Shown one piece after another: positions 42,911-51,788 of a stretch of DNA of 64,000 nt. Source of the stretch: Longimicrobium terrae (GTDB taxonomy: Bacteria; Gemmatimonadota; Gemmatimonadetes; Longimicrobiales; Longimicrobiaceae). Within the stretch, counting starts at the first letter, position 1, and the number at the start of each line of letters is the position of its first letter. The translations under genes were made by a program, and so were the position numbers. Location: NCBI RefSeq assembly GCF_014202995.1, contig NZ_JACHIA010000007.1:1-64000 (forward strand), given 5' to 3'. Under the pieces are notes generated by a model. It was not told where the DNA came from. It made no database searches and saw only the letters and a list, made by a program, of their open reading frames with translations.

Positions 42911-44050
42911 TCACGGCACGAAGGCGGAGTTCTGCGCCTTGGGCGTGCCGCGGCCGCCGGGGCCGTAGATGGCGGAAACGGACGCATCGGCCCAGTTGGC
43001 GCCGTCGATGTTGGAGTTGTCGAGCGCGGGGTTGATCAGCTCGCGGCTGATTCCGTTCTGCGCGGAAATCGCCGCCGACAGATACGCCGCCCGGTCCACC
43101 GTGAGCGTGTCGGTGCCGTAGACGCGGGCGATCTTGATGGCATCCAGGCTGTTGGCCAGCGAGAGCGCCGATCCGTACGCGTAATCCACCTTCACGCCGC
43201 CGTTGATGAGCGTATCCGCCGAGATCCCCAGCACCGCGTATCCTCCGGGCGCCACGGACACCGACGATGCGATCACGTGGTACGGACGCCTGCCCGCCGC
43301 GGCGGAATCGGCGATCACCAGGTTCTGAAGGTTCACCGCCAGCGTTCCGGCGTTGTAGACCTCGAACCACTCGCCGTTGGTGTCGGCAATGGTGCCGCCG
43401 GGGTTGGTCAGCACCTCGTTGATCACCAGCAGGTACTGAACGTCGGTTTCCACCAGCACGGTGAAGCTGACGTTGGTCGCCGTGTTCGGGTAGTTGAGCC
43501 GCCACGTTCTGGGCGCCGAGACCTCGTCTTTTTCCAGGATCTCGTAGTAGGCAAAGAACGGCTGGTTGGCGGCGGTAAAGGTGCCGGTGCCATCCGCGTT
43601 CGCGACCGAGGCCGTCCCCGTGCCGCCGGTGACGGTGGGCCCGCTGTTGAAGAACACCTGGATGCCCTGCGGATCGGGCACCACGCCGTCGGGCGTGCCG
43701 ATGGCCTCGTTCAGGACGTTCTTTACCGTCACGTCGAACGAAAAGATCTCGCTGACGGAGTCGTACACGATGTTGCTGGAGGTGACGCGAACCGTGCTTC
43801 CGTTGCCTCCCTGGCCCAGGATCACCGCCGACGCGCCGCCCGCGCCGGCGCCGGCCGGCCGGCAGGTGACCCCGTCCGTCCTGCTGGCCTGGCAGTCGAA
43901 CGCCTGCAGCGCTCCGGCGGGCGGACGGGCTGTGCGCCCCTCCACGCCCGTGAGCTTCTGCTCGTCGCCGCAGGCGGCCATCGCGGCGGCGGCGAGCACC
44001 GGAACCAGAACCCGCGCTGCGCGGCTGGCCATTCCGTTGATTCTGCTCAT
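42911..44050 (-). CDS. Lamin-tail-domain lipoprotein 2
   Basis: The 379-residue paralogue of the gene at 41682 has a lipoprotein signal ending LAAAAMAAC. It has the same two-part layout and an identical C-terminal end (GRGTPKAQNSAFVP). The start is ATG 44050 behind GGAGATCGTG. An AT-rich patch (TATATATTTT on the minus strand, near 44100) is a likely promoter. The 98-base spacer to the second copy contains a GGGGCACCC hairpin. Both are expected outside the cytoplasm. Confidence 0.85.
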   Translation of the reverse strand: MSRINGMASRAARVLVPVLAAAAMAACGDEQKLTGVEGRTARPPAGALQAFDCQASRTDGVTCRPAGAGAGGASAVILGQGGNGSTVRVTSSNIVYDSVSEIFSFDVTVKNVLNEAIGTPDGVVPDPQGIQVFFNSGPTVTGGTGTASVANADGTGTFTAANQPFFAYYEILEKDEVSAPRTWRLNYPNTATNVSFTVLVETDVQYLLVINEVLTNPGGTIADTNGEWFEVYNAGTLAVNLQNLVIADSAAAGRRPYHVIASSVSVAPGGYAVLGISADTLINGGVKVDYAYGSALSLANSLDAIKIARVYGTDTLTVDRAAYLSAAISAQNGISRELINPALDNSNIDGANWADASVSAIYGPGGRGTPKAQNSAFVP

Positions 44051-44375
44051 CACGATCTCCTCATCGCTGGGTTGAACAACACAATCACCTTACGACAAAA
44101 TATATATGATTGATGACCGGAGCGGCACCGGCTCGCCGTGCACATTCACGCGGCCGGAGTTGCTCGTGCAACGATCTGCGCCGGGAGTGGTTGCCAGGGA
44201 CCGCGCTTCGGGAGCCACTTCGTTCGGGCCGTGGCGGCTTCCGATCAATCCGTCCACCGGGGTGATGTAGAGAACGCGCGGCCGTCTCCGACTTCCCCAT
44301 GCAGCGCACAAGGCTGCCGGGCGACGAATGGCGGTGCCGGATGCGGTGCCGCGCCACCACGGATGGGGGGATGAG
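44051..44375. other. Promoter region between divergent genes
   Basis: The stretch holds the AT-rich promoter area of the lamin-tail genes (about 44090-44112) and the leader of the reductase gene. No coding sequence, repeat or RNA gene is supported. Confidence 0.5.
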
Positions 44376-44969
44376 ATGCGCAGGGTGATCGTGAGCGAGT
44401 GGATGACGCTGGACGGCGTGGTGCAGGCGCCGATGAGCGCGGGCGAGGACGCCAGTGGCGGCTTCCGGCATGGCGGATGGCACGCGCCGTTTGGCGAGGC
44501 GGTGTTTCAGGCGTGGGTGGTGGCGAGCGTTGGCGCGGCGGGCGGGTACCTGCTGGGGCGCCGCACGTACGACATCTTTGCCGCGCACTGGCCCAACGCC
44601 TCGCCGCAGGAGCAGATGCTGGCCGAGCCGCTGAACACGCGTCCCAAGTACGTGGCTTCCACCACGCTTTCGGAACCGCTGGCGTGGCGGAACTCGACGC
44701 TGCTTTGCGGGGATGTGGCGGATTCGGTGGCCGCACTCAAGCGGGAGGACGGGGGCGATCTGCTGGTCATCGGCAGCACGCGGCTGGTGCAGACGCTGAT
44801 GGCGCACGATCTGGTGGACGAGTTCCGGCTGATCATCGATCCCGTGGTCGTCGGTGGCGGCAAACGGCTCTTTGCGGATGACGGCGCGCTCCGGTCGCTG
44901 CGGCTCACCGACAGCACGGTGACCAGCACCGGCGCCATCATCGCCACCTACGTTCCCGCTCGCGGCTGA
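44376..44969 (+). CDS. Dihydrofolate reductase-fold protein (RibD C-terminal family)
   Basis: The 197-residue cytosolic protein starts MRRVIVSEWMTLDGVVQAPM, the usual N-terminal strand of RibD_C/YyaP-type reductases. It continues with GGYLLGRRTYDIFAAHWPNA, LLVIGSTRLVQTLMAHDLVD and PVVVGGGKRLF. The fold binds NADPH; the substrate in this stand-alone branch is unknown and it is unlikely to be the housekeeping FolA. ATG 44376 follows GGGGGATGAG. Confidence 0.9.
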   Translation: MRRVIVSEWMTLDGVVQAPMSAGEDASGGFRHGGWHAPFGEAVFQAWVVASVGAAGGYLLGRRTYDIFAAHWPNASPQEQMLAEPLNTRPKYVASTTLSEPLAWRNSTLLCGDVADSVAALKREDGGDLLVIGSTRLVQTLMAHDLVDEFRLIIDPVVVGGGKRLFADDGALRSLRLTDSTVTSTGAIIATYVPARG

Positions 44970-45034
44970 TCGCGCCGGGAGATTGCGCGGCGGGCGGCGT
45001 CATCCGGCGGGCGATCACGCGAGGGAAAACAGAA

Positions 45035-45065
45035 ACGGCGCCCCGGGCGTGGCCCCGGGCGCCGT
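45035..45065 (-). terminator. Terminator of the SDR gene
   Basis: On the minus strand a GC-rich stem (ACGGCGCCC/GGGCGCCGT) is followed by TTCTGTTTTCCC, 25 bases after the SDR stop. Confidence 0.75.
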
Positions 45066-45089
45066 CCCGAACCGGGATTCCGCGGCGGA

Positions 45090-45842
45090 TCAGATCTGCG
45101 CCAGGCCGCCGTCCACGAACAGTTCGATGCCGTTCACGAAACTGGCGTCATCCGAGGCCAGGAACACCGCCGCTCCGGCGACCTCGTCCGGCCGCCCCAC
45201 GCGGCCGAGCGGAATCTGCGACGCCATGGCATCGAGCAATCCCTGCCTGGCTTCCGGCGTATCGGCCAGATCCAGCAGTCCGGGCGTTTCGATAGGACCG
45301 GGGCTGATGGCGTTGATGCGGATGCCGCGGTGCTTTACATCCAGAATCCAGCTGCGGACAAAGCTGCGCACCGCTGCCTTGGACGCGCCGTACACGCTGA
45401 ACGCCGGCGTTCCCGTACTGCCCGCGGTAGACGACGTCAGGATGACGGAGGCGCCGTCCACCAGCAGCGGCAACGCCTTCTGCACGGTGAACAGCACGCC
45501 TTTCACGTTGCGGTTGAAGGTGTCCTCGTACTGCTCTTCGGTGATGGAGCCCAGCGGAAGCATCGATCCGCCGCCCGCGTTCACGAACAGCACGTCCAGC
45601 CGGCCCCGCTCCGCGCGGATCTGCTCGTACAGCCGGTCCAGGTCGTCCAGCCTGCCGGAATCCGCCTGAACGGCGGTCGCGTTCCCGCCGATCTCCGCCG
45701 CGGCGGCCTGCAGCTCGGCCGGGCGCCGGCCCGTGATGTACACGTGCGCCCCCTCCGCGGCGAAGCGCTTGGCCGTCCCCAGCCCGATCCCCGTGCTGCC
45801 GCCCGTGACCAGCGCGATCTTGCCATCCAGTCTTCCCGCCAT
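45090..45842 (-). CDS. Short-chain dehydrogenase/reductase
   Basis: The 250-residue classical SDR has the NAD(P) motif TGGSTGIG (13-20), NAGGG after strand 4, and the catalytic Ser near 137, Tyr151 and Lys155 (YGASK). It ends NGIELFVDGGLAQI. It would oxidise an alcohol or reduce a carbonyl; the substrate is unknown. The Rrf2-family regulator gene lies upstream on the same strand and a palindrome that fits its operator stands 63 bases before the SDR start, so repression by that protein is likely. Confidence 0.93.
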   Translation of the reverse strand: MAGRLDGKIALVTGGSTGIGLGTAKRFAAEGAHVYITGRRPAELQAAAAEIGGNATAVQADSGRLDDLDRLYEQIRAERGRLDVLFVNAGGGSMLPLGSITEEQYEDTFNRNVKGVLFTVQKALPLLVDGASVILTSSTAGSTGTPAFSVYGASKAAVRSFVRSWILDVKHRGIRINAISPGPIETPGLLDLADTPEARQGLLDAMASQIPLGRVGRPDEVAGAAVFLASDDASFVNGIELFVDGGLAQI

Positions 45843-45904
45843 CGTCGTATCCTCCTGGTGTGTGTTGTTTCCTGCCCCGCGAACCCTTCGGCATCTCCCA
45901 AACC

Positions 45905-45921
45905 GTAACCATTTTGGTTAC
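45905..45921. promoter_or_regulatory. Probable Rrf2 operator in the SDR promoter
   Basis: GTAACCA-TTT-TGGTTAC is a perfect 7-bp palindrome with a 3-base centre. A related palindrome with the same TAAC/GTTA half-sites lies at 46432-46452 before the Rrf2 gene. Shared half-sites before both genes indicate one regulator. Confidence 0.75.
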
Positions 45922-45959
45922 TTTTTAGAACACACGGCTTCGCACCTGCGCCGCCCGCG

Positions 45960-46409
45960 CTAGACTCGCGCGGGCGGTGGCCGCACGCGTGCGACCACGT
46001 CCGCCAGGGTGGTGCGGTCCAGCGCCGATTCCACCGCCGCGTCCACCTCGGTGAACACCGGGGCGAGCGCGTCGTGCATGGAGCAGCTGACCGCGCACCC
46101 CGGATTGGTCGGATTGGGATTGTGGGCCAGCACCGGCGAATTTCCCCCCTCCACCGCGCGGTAGATGTCGGCCAGGGTGATGGCCTTGGCCGGACGCGCC
46201 AGCCGCGATCCGCCGCCGCGGCCCGGCTGCGACTCAATCAGCCCCGCCCCCGCGAGCGACATCACGATCCTGCGCACGACGACGGGATTGGTGCCGATGC
46301 TCTCCGCCAGCGCGGGCGATCCCACCCACGCGGTGCCCTCGCGCTGCGCACGGTGCGCCAGTGCCGTCGCCGCGTGCACCGCGATCGCAAATCGAGTTGT
46401 GGCTGCCAT
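45960..46409 (-). CDS. Rrf2-family transcriptional regulator
   Basis: The 149-residue protein has the winged-helix start of Rrf2 factors (RFAIAVHAATALAHRAQREG, ESIGTNPVVVRRIVMSLAGA, RGGGSRLA) and a C-terminal helical part with Cys residues (NPGCAVSC) in the region where Rrf2 members sense redox or bind Fe-S clusters. It matches the YwnA-like branch. It is followed by the SDR gene on the same strand. Palindromes before both genes suggest autoregulation and control of the SDR. Confidence 0.9.
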   Translation of the reverse strand: MAATTRFAIAVHAATALAHRAQREGTAWVGSPALAESIGTNPVVVRRIVMSLAGAGLIESQPGRGGGSRLARPAKAITLADIYRAVEGGNSPVLAHNPNPTNPGCAVSCSMHDALAPVFTEVDAAVESALDRTTLADVVARVRPPPARV

Positions 46410-46431
46410 TCAGTCCGTTGGGTTCGCTATA

Positions 46432-46452
46432 CCGCAACAACTTTAGTTACGG
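46432..46452. promoter_or_regulatory. Probable Rrf2 autoregulatory operator
   Basis: This 21-base imperfect palindrome has half-sites CCGCAACAA and TAGTTACGG around CTT. It lies 23 bases upstream of the Rrf2 ATG and matches the operator at 45905 in its TAAC/GTTA core. Confidence 0.7.
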
Positions 46453-46615
46453 TTAATCCGGTTGTCAATCCGCCTCGTCCGGCCCCGTGACATCCGTTGG
46501 TGATGCCGCGGCTGTGACGGAATAGGAGGGTTGGACCTCCGTGCCGGCGGGCGTGGTACACAGGCCCGCGTGGCGGAGGGGCCGGCGCGCATCACCCGTT
46601 CGTACCGGAGGAACA

Positions 46616-47104
46616 GTGCGGTTTGCGTGGATCATCGCTTCACTGGGTCTGCTCGCATCGGCAAGTGCCGCGGCCGCGCAGAGTTGCTGGCCCGTCCGCG
46701 TGCTGGTGGAAATGCGTGACCTCGCCGGCCGCCGCATTGATCCGGCCCTGCTGGACAGCGTGGTGGTAACGTCTGGCGAGAAACGCGAGCGCGTGCCGTT
46801 CGAGCTGTACGGCCCGCGCCCCGCCCGCGGCGATACCGCGCGGTACTTTCATCGCGGCAACTCCGGATGCCGGTTGATGTTGAATCGCGTGACGCTGTAC
46901 CGCGGCCCCCGCACCATGCACCTTGATTTCGGGATGGTGCTGGACAGTTCCCGCCGCCGCGGGCCCAGCGCGTTCCTCATTCAGGCGCCGCCGATGCAGT
47001 CCGGCACGTTCCGCCTTCGCTGGGACCCCATGGAGCCGGGCGGCGCCTTTGAAGACCCGCAGCGCCTGCCGGCCGAGCGCTGGGAGCGCGTGCCGCCGGG
47101 TTGA
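46616..47104 (+). CDS. Exported protein of unknown function
   Basis: The 162-residue product starts at GTG 46616 behind GGAGG. It has a signal peptide (FAWIIASLGLLASASAAAAQ) and a beta-rich mature domain with two cysteines (SCWPVRVLVE and SGCRLMLNRV) likely to pair. No lipobox is present, so it should be periplasmic. The mature strands alternate as in a transthyretin- or Ig-like sandwich. I recognise no family. Confidence 0.7.
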   Translation: MRFAWIIASLGLLASASAAAAQSCWPVRVLVEMRDLAGRRIDPALLDSVVVTSGEKRERVPFELYGPRPARGDTARYFHRGNSGCRLMLNRVTLYRGPRTMHLDFGMVLDSSRRRGPSAFLIQAPPMQSGTFRLRWDPMEPGGAFEDPQRLPAERWERVPPG

Positions 47105-47199
47105 GGCGTTTCCGCCCGATGGCGGCTTGTGTGGGCGTCGCATCTTTTCATCAGGCGCACCGCGAGCGCGCGATGCTGTCGCGAAACAGCAATACATAG

Positions 47200-47233
47200 A
47201 GCCCCGGACCACTCATGGCATCCGGGGCTTTTC
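47200..47233 (+). terminator. Rho-independent terminator
   Basis: A 9-bp stem (AGCCCCGGA/TCCGGGGCT) with a 12-base loop is followed by TTTCTG, about 95 bases past the preceding stop. Confidence 0.8.
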
Positions 47234-47285
47234 TGTTGATGGCGATCAGCGCGCCCACCCGCATTCGGGGGACGGCGAGCGTTGC

Positions 47286-47825
47286 TCAGCCGCGCGGCCG
47301 CTGGAACACGAGCGTCTCGCGCTCTTTGTACAGCGCGCGGCCGGATGGCCGAAACCTCACTTTTTCCGCCACGCGCACGGAAGCGGCGTTCTCGGGATCG
47401 ATCAGGCAGACGGTGCGCGGTTCCGTGAGATGCGCGTCGCTCCACGCCAGCGCGGCGCTCACGGCCTCCGTCGCAAAGCCGCGGCCGTGCGACCACGGCA
47501 CAAACGCCCACCCCACCTCCGGCGCGGCCAGCGGCGGCGTGATCTCGCGCCGGAAGTCCGCCAGGCCCACGTCGCCCGCGTAGCGCCCCGTCTCGTTTTC
47601 CGTCACCGCCCAGTAGCCGTAGCCCAGCAGCGCCCACAGCCCGGCGTAGCGCAGCAGGCGCGCCCACACCTCTTCCGGGGACGATGGACGGCCGCCGATG
47701 TGGCGGGTTACGAGCGGATCGGCCCACATCGCCGCGCACTCGTCGAAGTCGGCAACCGTGTGGGCGCGCAGTGTAAGCCGCGCCGTCTGGATGACGGGAA
47801 TGGCGGAAGCGGAGTGAATCGTCAT
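47286..47825 (-). CDS. GNAT-family N-acetyltransferase (RimJ/RimL type)
   Basis: The protein of about 179 residues has the order of RimJ/RimL-like acetyltransferases: TARLTLRAHTVADFDECAAM at the start, GYWAVTENETGRYAGDVGLA, the acetyl-CoA pyrophosphate loop region WSHGRGFATEAV, and IDPENAASVRVAEKVRFRPS at the end. It would transfer an acetyl group from acetyl-CoA to an amine, protein N-terminus or small molecule. ATG 47825 (MTIHSASA) is preceded by GTGGAG; GTG 47831 is an alternative. Confidence 0.92.
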   Translation of the reverse strand: MTIHSASAIPVIQTARLTLRAHTVADFDECAAMWADPLVTRHIGGRPSSPEEVWARLLRYAGLWALLGYGYWAVTENETGRYAGDVGLADFRREITPPLAAPEVGWAFVPWSHGRGFATEAVSAALAWSDAHLTEPRTVCLIDPENAASVRVAEKVRFRPSGRALYKERETLVFQRPRG

Positions 47826-48096
47826 CTCCACAGACTACGCCTGCGCCGCGCGCCGCGCCACCTCGCCGTCATGCCGGGCGCCCGCCCGATGATGATCTCG
47901 CTCATCCATCGATCCGTCATTAGAATGGGTGCGGCCGGCCCAGCTCCGTCGCCACGCGGCGGTGGATGGAATCCGCGCGCCGCATCATCGCCCGTACCAG
48001 CGTCCTCCCGATCCGCCGCCACATGACCTTCCGTACCTCCCCCGCGGTCCTGACGTACTCTGCTCCGCGCGCCCACCGCTGGCGGAAAGCGGGCCG

Positions 48097-48957
48097 ATGA
48101 CGACGCGTGTGGCGTTCCAGGGAGAGCTGGGCGCGTTCAGCGACGGGGCGGTGCGCGTGTTCTTCGGGCGGGCGGCGGAGCCGGTGGCCTGCCGCGAGTT
48201 CGCGGACGTGGCTGCGTCGGTGCTGGCGGGAGAGGTGCATTTCGGCCTGCTGCCGGTGGAGAACACGCTGGCGGGAAGCGTGGTGGCCGCGTACGACGTG
48301 CTCGCCACGCGGCCCCTCGTCATCGTGGGCGAGGTGGTGACGCCCATTCACCACTGCATGCTGGGAATTCCCGGCGCTTCGCTGGACGGCATCACGCGCG
48401 TGCGCTCGCATCCGGTCGCGCTGGCGCAGTGCACGCGCTGGCTGGCCTCGCGCCCCGGCGTGCAGGCCGTGGCGGCATACGACACCGCGGGCTCGGCGCG
48501 GGACGTAGCGGCGGCGGCGGACCCCACGCTTGCCGCCATCGCCGGCCGCGGCGCGGCGGATCGCTACGGCTTGGCCGTGCTGGCCGCCGACGTGGAAGAC
48601 CGGCCAGACAACCAGACGCGCTTTCTGGTGGTCGCGGCGAGGGACGGCCACACCGGAGCAGCCCTTCCACGCCACGGCGGTGCCATGAAGTCGGCGCTCG
48701 TGGCCGAGACGCAGAACGCGCCGGGCGCGCTGGTGGGCATTCTGGCGCCGTTCGCCGCGCGGGGAATCAACCTGAGCAAGCTCGAATCGCGGCCCACCGG
48801 CGAGCCGTGGCGCTACCGCTTTCTGATCGAGATCGACGCCGATGCCGCCAGCGGCGACACAGCCGCTGCTCTGGCCGAGGCACGCCGGCACGCATCGCGG
48901 CTGGACGTGCTGGGCAGCTTTCCGCGTTGGACCGGCGCCGTGGAAACCGGGGGCTGA
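48097..48957 (+). CDS. pheA: Prephenate dehydratase
   Basis: The 286-residue enzyme makes phenylpyruvate from prephenate (EC 4.2.1.51) in phenylalanine synthesis. The catalytic domain (1-185) shows FQGELGAFSDGA, PVENTLAGSV and the NQTRFLVV segment with the family TRF triad. The ACT regulatory domain (about 205-280) has NAPGALVGILAPFAARGINL followed by SKLESRP, the phenylalanine-binding ESRP motif. The start ATG 48097 (MTTRVAFQG) follows GGAAAG. No chorismate mutase domain is fused. Confidence 0.95.
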   Translation: MTTRVAFQGELGAFSDGAVRVFFGRAAEPVACREFADVAASVLAGEVHFGLLPVENTLAGSVVAAYDVLATRPLVIVGEVVTPIHHCMLGIPGASLDGITRVRSHPVALAQCTRWLASRPGVQAVAAYDTAGSARDVAAAADPTLAAIAGRGAADRYGLAVLAADVEDRPDNQTRFLVVAARDGHTGAALPRHGGAMKSALVAETQNAPGALVGILAPFAARGINLSKLESRPTGEPWRYRFLIEIDADAASGDTAAALAEARRHASRLDVLGSFPRWTGAVETGG

Positions 48958-49044
48958 CGGCGCGGCGTCATCATCGGACGTTGTTCATCCACCGTGCTCC
49001 AACCGTGCGCGGCACCCGGAACCGGTGACCTGCGACGCGGATGA

Positions 49045-49722
49045 TCACCCCTTGTAGCCGACCCATCCGCGGAACGTGAACCCCGCGTAGAACAGCTCCA
49101 CGCCGTTGAATCCGGCCTCACGGAGCATGGCCTCGTCCTGCTCCGGAGAAAGGAGCGGCAACCGCTTGCTGATGTCCGCGATCGCGCTTTTCGCGTCGGA
49201 GATGGGCACGCCGGACGCGATGGCGAACGCAGCGTACCGGGCGAGCCATTTCGCCTTTTCCGCTTCGTCCCGCTGGGGAACGCTGTGATGGGCGACGACG
49301 AACGGGGCGCCCGGCCGCAGCCGCTCATGCACCTGGGCCAGCGTGCGCCGGCGCTCCTCCTCTGGCAGAAAATGGAGGGTCAGAATGCACGTCGCCGCGT
49401 CGAACGGGCCCGCGGGCGCGCTGTCGATGTAGCCGTGGTGAAGGCTGGCGCGAGGCGCGAGCGGACCGAGCGTGCGCCCGGCCAGCGCCAGCATTTCCGC
49501 CGACGGGTCCACGCCGCAGAAGCGCCACCCGGGCTGCATTTCGGCAAAGGCCTTGAGTTCCAGCCCGCCGCCGGCGCCCAGCACAAGGACGTGGGCATCG
49601 TCGGGGACGCGCTCGGCGATGAGCAGGCCGGCCATCCGCTGCAGGCCGTGAAAGCCGGGCACCTGCCGCACGGGGCGCTCCGCGTAGCCGGCGACGATCC
49701 GGGGATCGGAAAAATCGGACAA
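49045..49722 (-). CDS. Class I SAM-dependent methyltransferase
   Basis: The protein of about 225 residues has motif I VLVLGAGGGLELKAF, the acidic end of strand 2 (FCGVDPS) and the strand 4 segment FDAATCILTLHFLPEEERRR, followed by FVVAHHSVPQRDE. This is a TrmO/UbiE-like small-molecule methyltransferase with unknown acceptor. No ATG is in frame; TTG 49722 (MSDFSDPRIVAG) is chosen because CGGGAG lies about seven bases before it. Confidence 0.88.
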   Translation of the reverse strand: MSDFSDPRIVAGYAERPVRQVPGFHGLQRMAGLLIAERVPDDAHVLVLGAGGGLELKAFAEMQPGWRFCGVDPSAEMLALAGRTLGPLAPRASLHHGYIDSAPAGPFDAATCILTLHFLPEEERRRTLAQVHERLRPGAPFVVAHHSVPQRDEAEKAKWLARYAAFAIASGVPISDAKSAIADISKRLPLLSPEQDEAMLREAGFNGVELFYAGFTFRGWVGYKG

Positions 49723-50037
49723 GAACAACTCCCGCTGATGGTTACCGCATTGGGGCCCGGGCCCGCGCTGGTGCGTTGGCCGCCCGACTGCACGCCGGTC
49801 CGTCAGGTGAACGCGTGTGGAGCGCTCCGGACGATCGGGGCTCGATCTCACGCAACTAATTCTGTTACATGAGATGCACAGTGTCAAGATTTCCTCGCCG
49901 GCCGCGGGGCTGATGCGAGGCGGCTTGACACTTTTTATCCGCCGGGCACGCCACGCTTTTTCCGCCCGTGCCGCGCTTCGCGAGCACGGTTGTTCATCCA
50001 CCGACGCAGTCCACCTTTCACGCGCGAGGATACGCTC

Positions 50038-50520
50038 ATGAGCACGGAAACGCAGGCGCTGCACCCGTTTCTGGCCCGGATGGTGGGCGAGTGGACGTAC
50101 GAATTCCAGTCGAGCGGCGGGCCCGGCGAGCCGCCGGCACAGTTCACCGGAACGGAAAGCATCCGGCACCTGGGCGGCCCGTGGATTACGTGCGAGGGCC
50201 GAGGCGCCAACCCCGACGGCAGCATGGGCGCCACGCTCATGACGCTGGGCTACGACGCTGGCCGAAACCGTGTGTCCGGCGCCTACATCGGGTCCATGAT
50301 GGCGCACCAGTGGCTGTACGACGGCGAGGTGAACGCGTCCGGATCGCTCCTGGAACTCAACAGCGAGGGGCCCAGCTACACGGTGGATGGCGCGATGGCC
50401 AAGTACCTGGACACCATCATGTTTGACGGTGACGACCACCGCGTGATGACCTCGCGCTTTCAGGACGAGAACGGCGCCTGGAACGAGTTCATGCGCGTCG
50501 ACTACCGCCGCGTATCCTGA
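50038..50520 (+). CDS. DUF1579 domain protein
   Basis: The 160-residue protein starts MSTETQALHPFLARMVGEWT. It contains the DUF1579 pattern LGGPWITCEGRG, TLMTLGYDAGRNRVSGAYIG and an alternating strand pattern consistent with a lipocalin-like barrel. It has no signal peptide. Ligand and function are unknown. ATG 50038 follows GCGAGGA. Confidence 0.88.
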   Translation: MSTETQALHPFLARMVGEWTYEFQSSGGPGEPPAQFTGTESIRHLGGPWITCEGRGANPDGSMGATLMTLGYDAGRNRVSGAYIGSMMAHQWLYDGEVNASGSLLELNSEGPSYTVDGAMAKYLDTIMFDGDDHRVMTSRFQDENGAWNEFMRVDYRRVS

Positions 50521-50723
50521 TCCGTTTCGCGCCACGTGAGGTGGATCGCGTGCGCATGGCGCGGTCCTTCCCGGACGCTCTCCGGCGAGGCATCAACCTT
50601 TCTATACCGGGCGGTATATCAGCCGCTGCTTCAGCGGGATAACCTCGCGCTCATCGATTGCGTCTGTCACATTCCGGATCGCGCCGCGGGGTTGCGGTCT
50701 TTCGTCCTCTCTTTTTGCGCCCC

Positions 50724-51209
50724 ATGGGACTGCTTCCGTTCGACCACGTGGTAATCGACTCACCCCTGCCGCTAGCCCAGGCCCACGCGCGGCTGCGTGC
50801 GGCGACCGGGGCCAGGCGGTTTCTGAGATTCGGCCGGCCGCCCTTTCCGTTTGAGGGAGAGGTGAACGGCACCGACGTGCGCATCCGCCGCGCGATCCGC
50901 TACAAGAACTCGTATCTGCCCCGCATCCACGGCCGCCTGGAACCGCGCGCCCAGGGCTCACGGCTGGCGGCAACCATGAGCATGCACCCCTTCACCATCG
51001 CGTTCTCGGCCGTCTGGCTGGCCGCCGCGCTGGTCATCGCGGTCCTGGCGGTGCCCAACCTCATCCGGGAAAAGAACCCGCTCGCGATCATTCCCGTCGG
51101 CATGATCGTGTTCATGTACGCCATGATGTCGGTCGGCTTCTGGGTGGAAGCGGGAATCGCACGGCGCCGGCTCGCGGAAATCCTGCACGCCTCAACACCG
51201 CCGGCCTGA
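50724..51209 (+). CDS. Small membrane protein, tandem paralogue 1
   Basis: The 161-residue protein starts MGLLPFDHVVIDSPLPLAQA. A soluble N-terminal domain of about 90 residues (FEGEVNGTDVRIRRAIRYKN, PRIHGRLEPRAQGSRL) is followed by two membrane helices (about 97-117 and 125-146, AFSAVWLAAALVIAVLAVPN and PLAIIPVGMIVFMYAMMSVG) and a short tail. The next gene encodes the same architecture. Function is unknown. Confidence 0.75.
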   Translation: MGLLPFDHVVIDSPLPLAQAHARLRAATGARRFLRFGRPPFPFEGEVNGTDVRIRRAIRYKNSYLPRIHGRLEPRAQGSRLAATMSMHPFTIAFSAVWLAAALVIAVLAVPNLIREKNPLAIIPVGMIVFMYAMMSVGFWVEAGIARRRLAEILHASTPPA

Positions 51210-51287
51210 CTCGGCGCGCTGATCCTTTTCGCGCCAGACGACGGACACGTCTGCGGCGCGGTGCGTCCATTCTCCCCGACCGTTCCG

Positions 51288-51788
51288 ATGCGCCTGCTGC
51301 CGTACGACAAGCTGTTGATCCACTCGCCGCTGCCGGTGGGGCAGGCCGAGGCGCGGCTCCGGGAATCCGTCGGGCCCGAGCGGTACCTGCAGTTCAACGC
51401 CGGGCCGCTTCCGTTCCTGGGCGAGGTGAACGGAACGGAGGTGCGCATCCATCGTTCAACCGCCCACGAGAACTCGTTCGTTCCTCGCATACACGCGCGT
51501 CTGGAAGTGCACGAACAAGGCTCGCGGCTGGCGGGAACCATGAGCCTGCATCCGTTCGTGCTCGCCTTTCTGGTCGTGTGGGTCACGGGTACGGTGATCG
51601 CCCTCCGGCAGATGGTTGCGCGCGCCTCGCGGGGTGAACCGGCGAGTGGGGTGGCCATTCCCATCGCGATGCTGGCGTTCATGTACCTGCTGACGTCGGT
51701 CTCCTTCTGGTGGGAGGCCGACGTCGCACGGCGGCACCTCAAGGAGATCCTGTCGTCCGGTGAACTTGACGCGTCAGGCGTGAAGTGA
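51288..51788 (+). CDS. Small membrane protein, tandem paralogue 2
   Basis: The 166-residue product starts MRLLPYDKLLIHSPLPVGQA and aligns over its whole length with the gene at 50724. Shared positions include SPLP, GEVNGTxVRI, PRIHxRLE, QGSRLAxTMSxHPF and the end helix (SFWWEADVARRHLKEIL). Two membrane helices are kept. A family of such proteins, each with a cytosolic domain of the same shape, is expected elsewhere in the genome. Function is unknown. Confidence 0.75.
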   Translation: MRLLPYDKLLIHSPLPVGQAEARLRESVGPERYLQFNAGPLPFLGEVNGTEVRIHRSTAHENSFVPRIHARLEVHEQGSRLAGTMSLHPFVLAFLVVWVTGTVIALRQMVARASRGEPASGVAIPIAMLAFMYLLTSVSFWWEADVARRHLKEILSSGELDASGVK

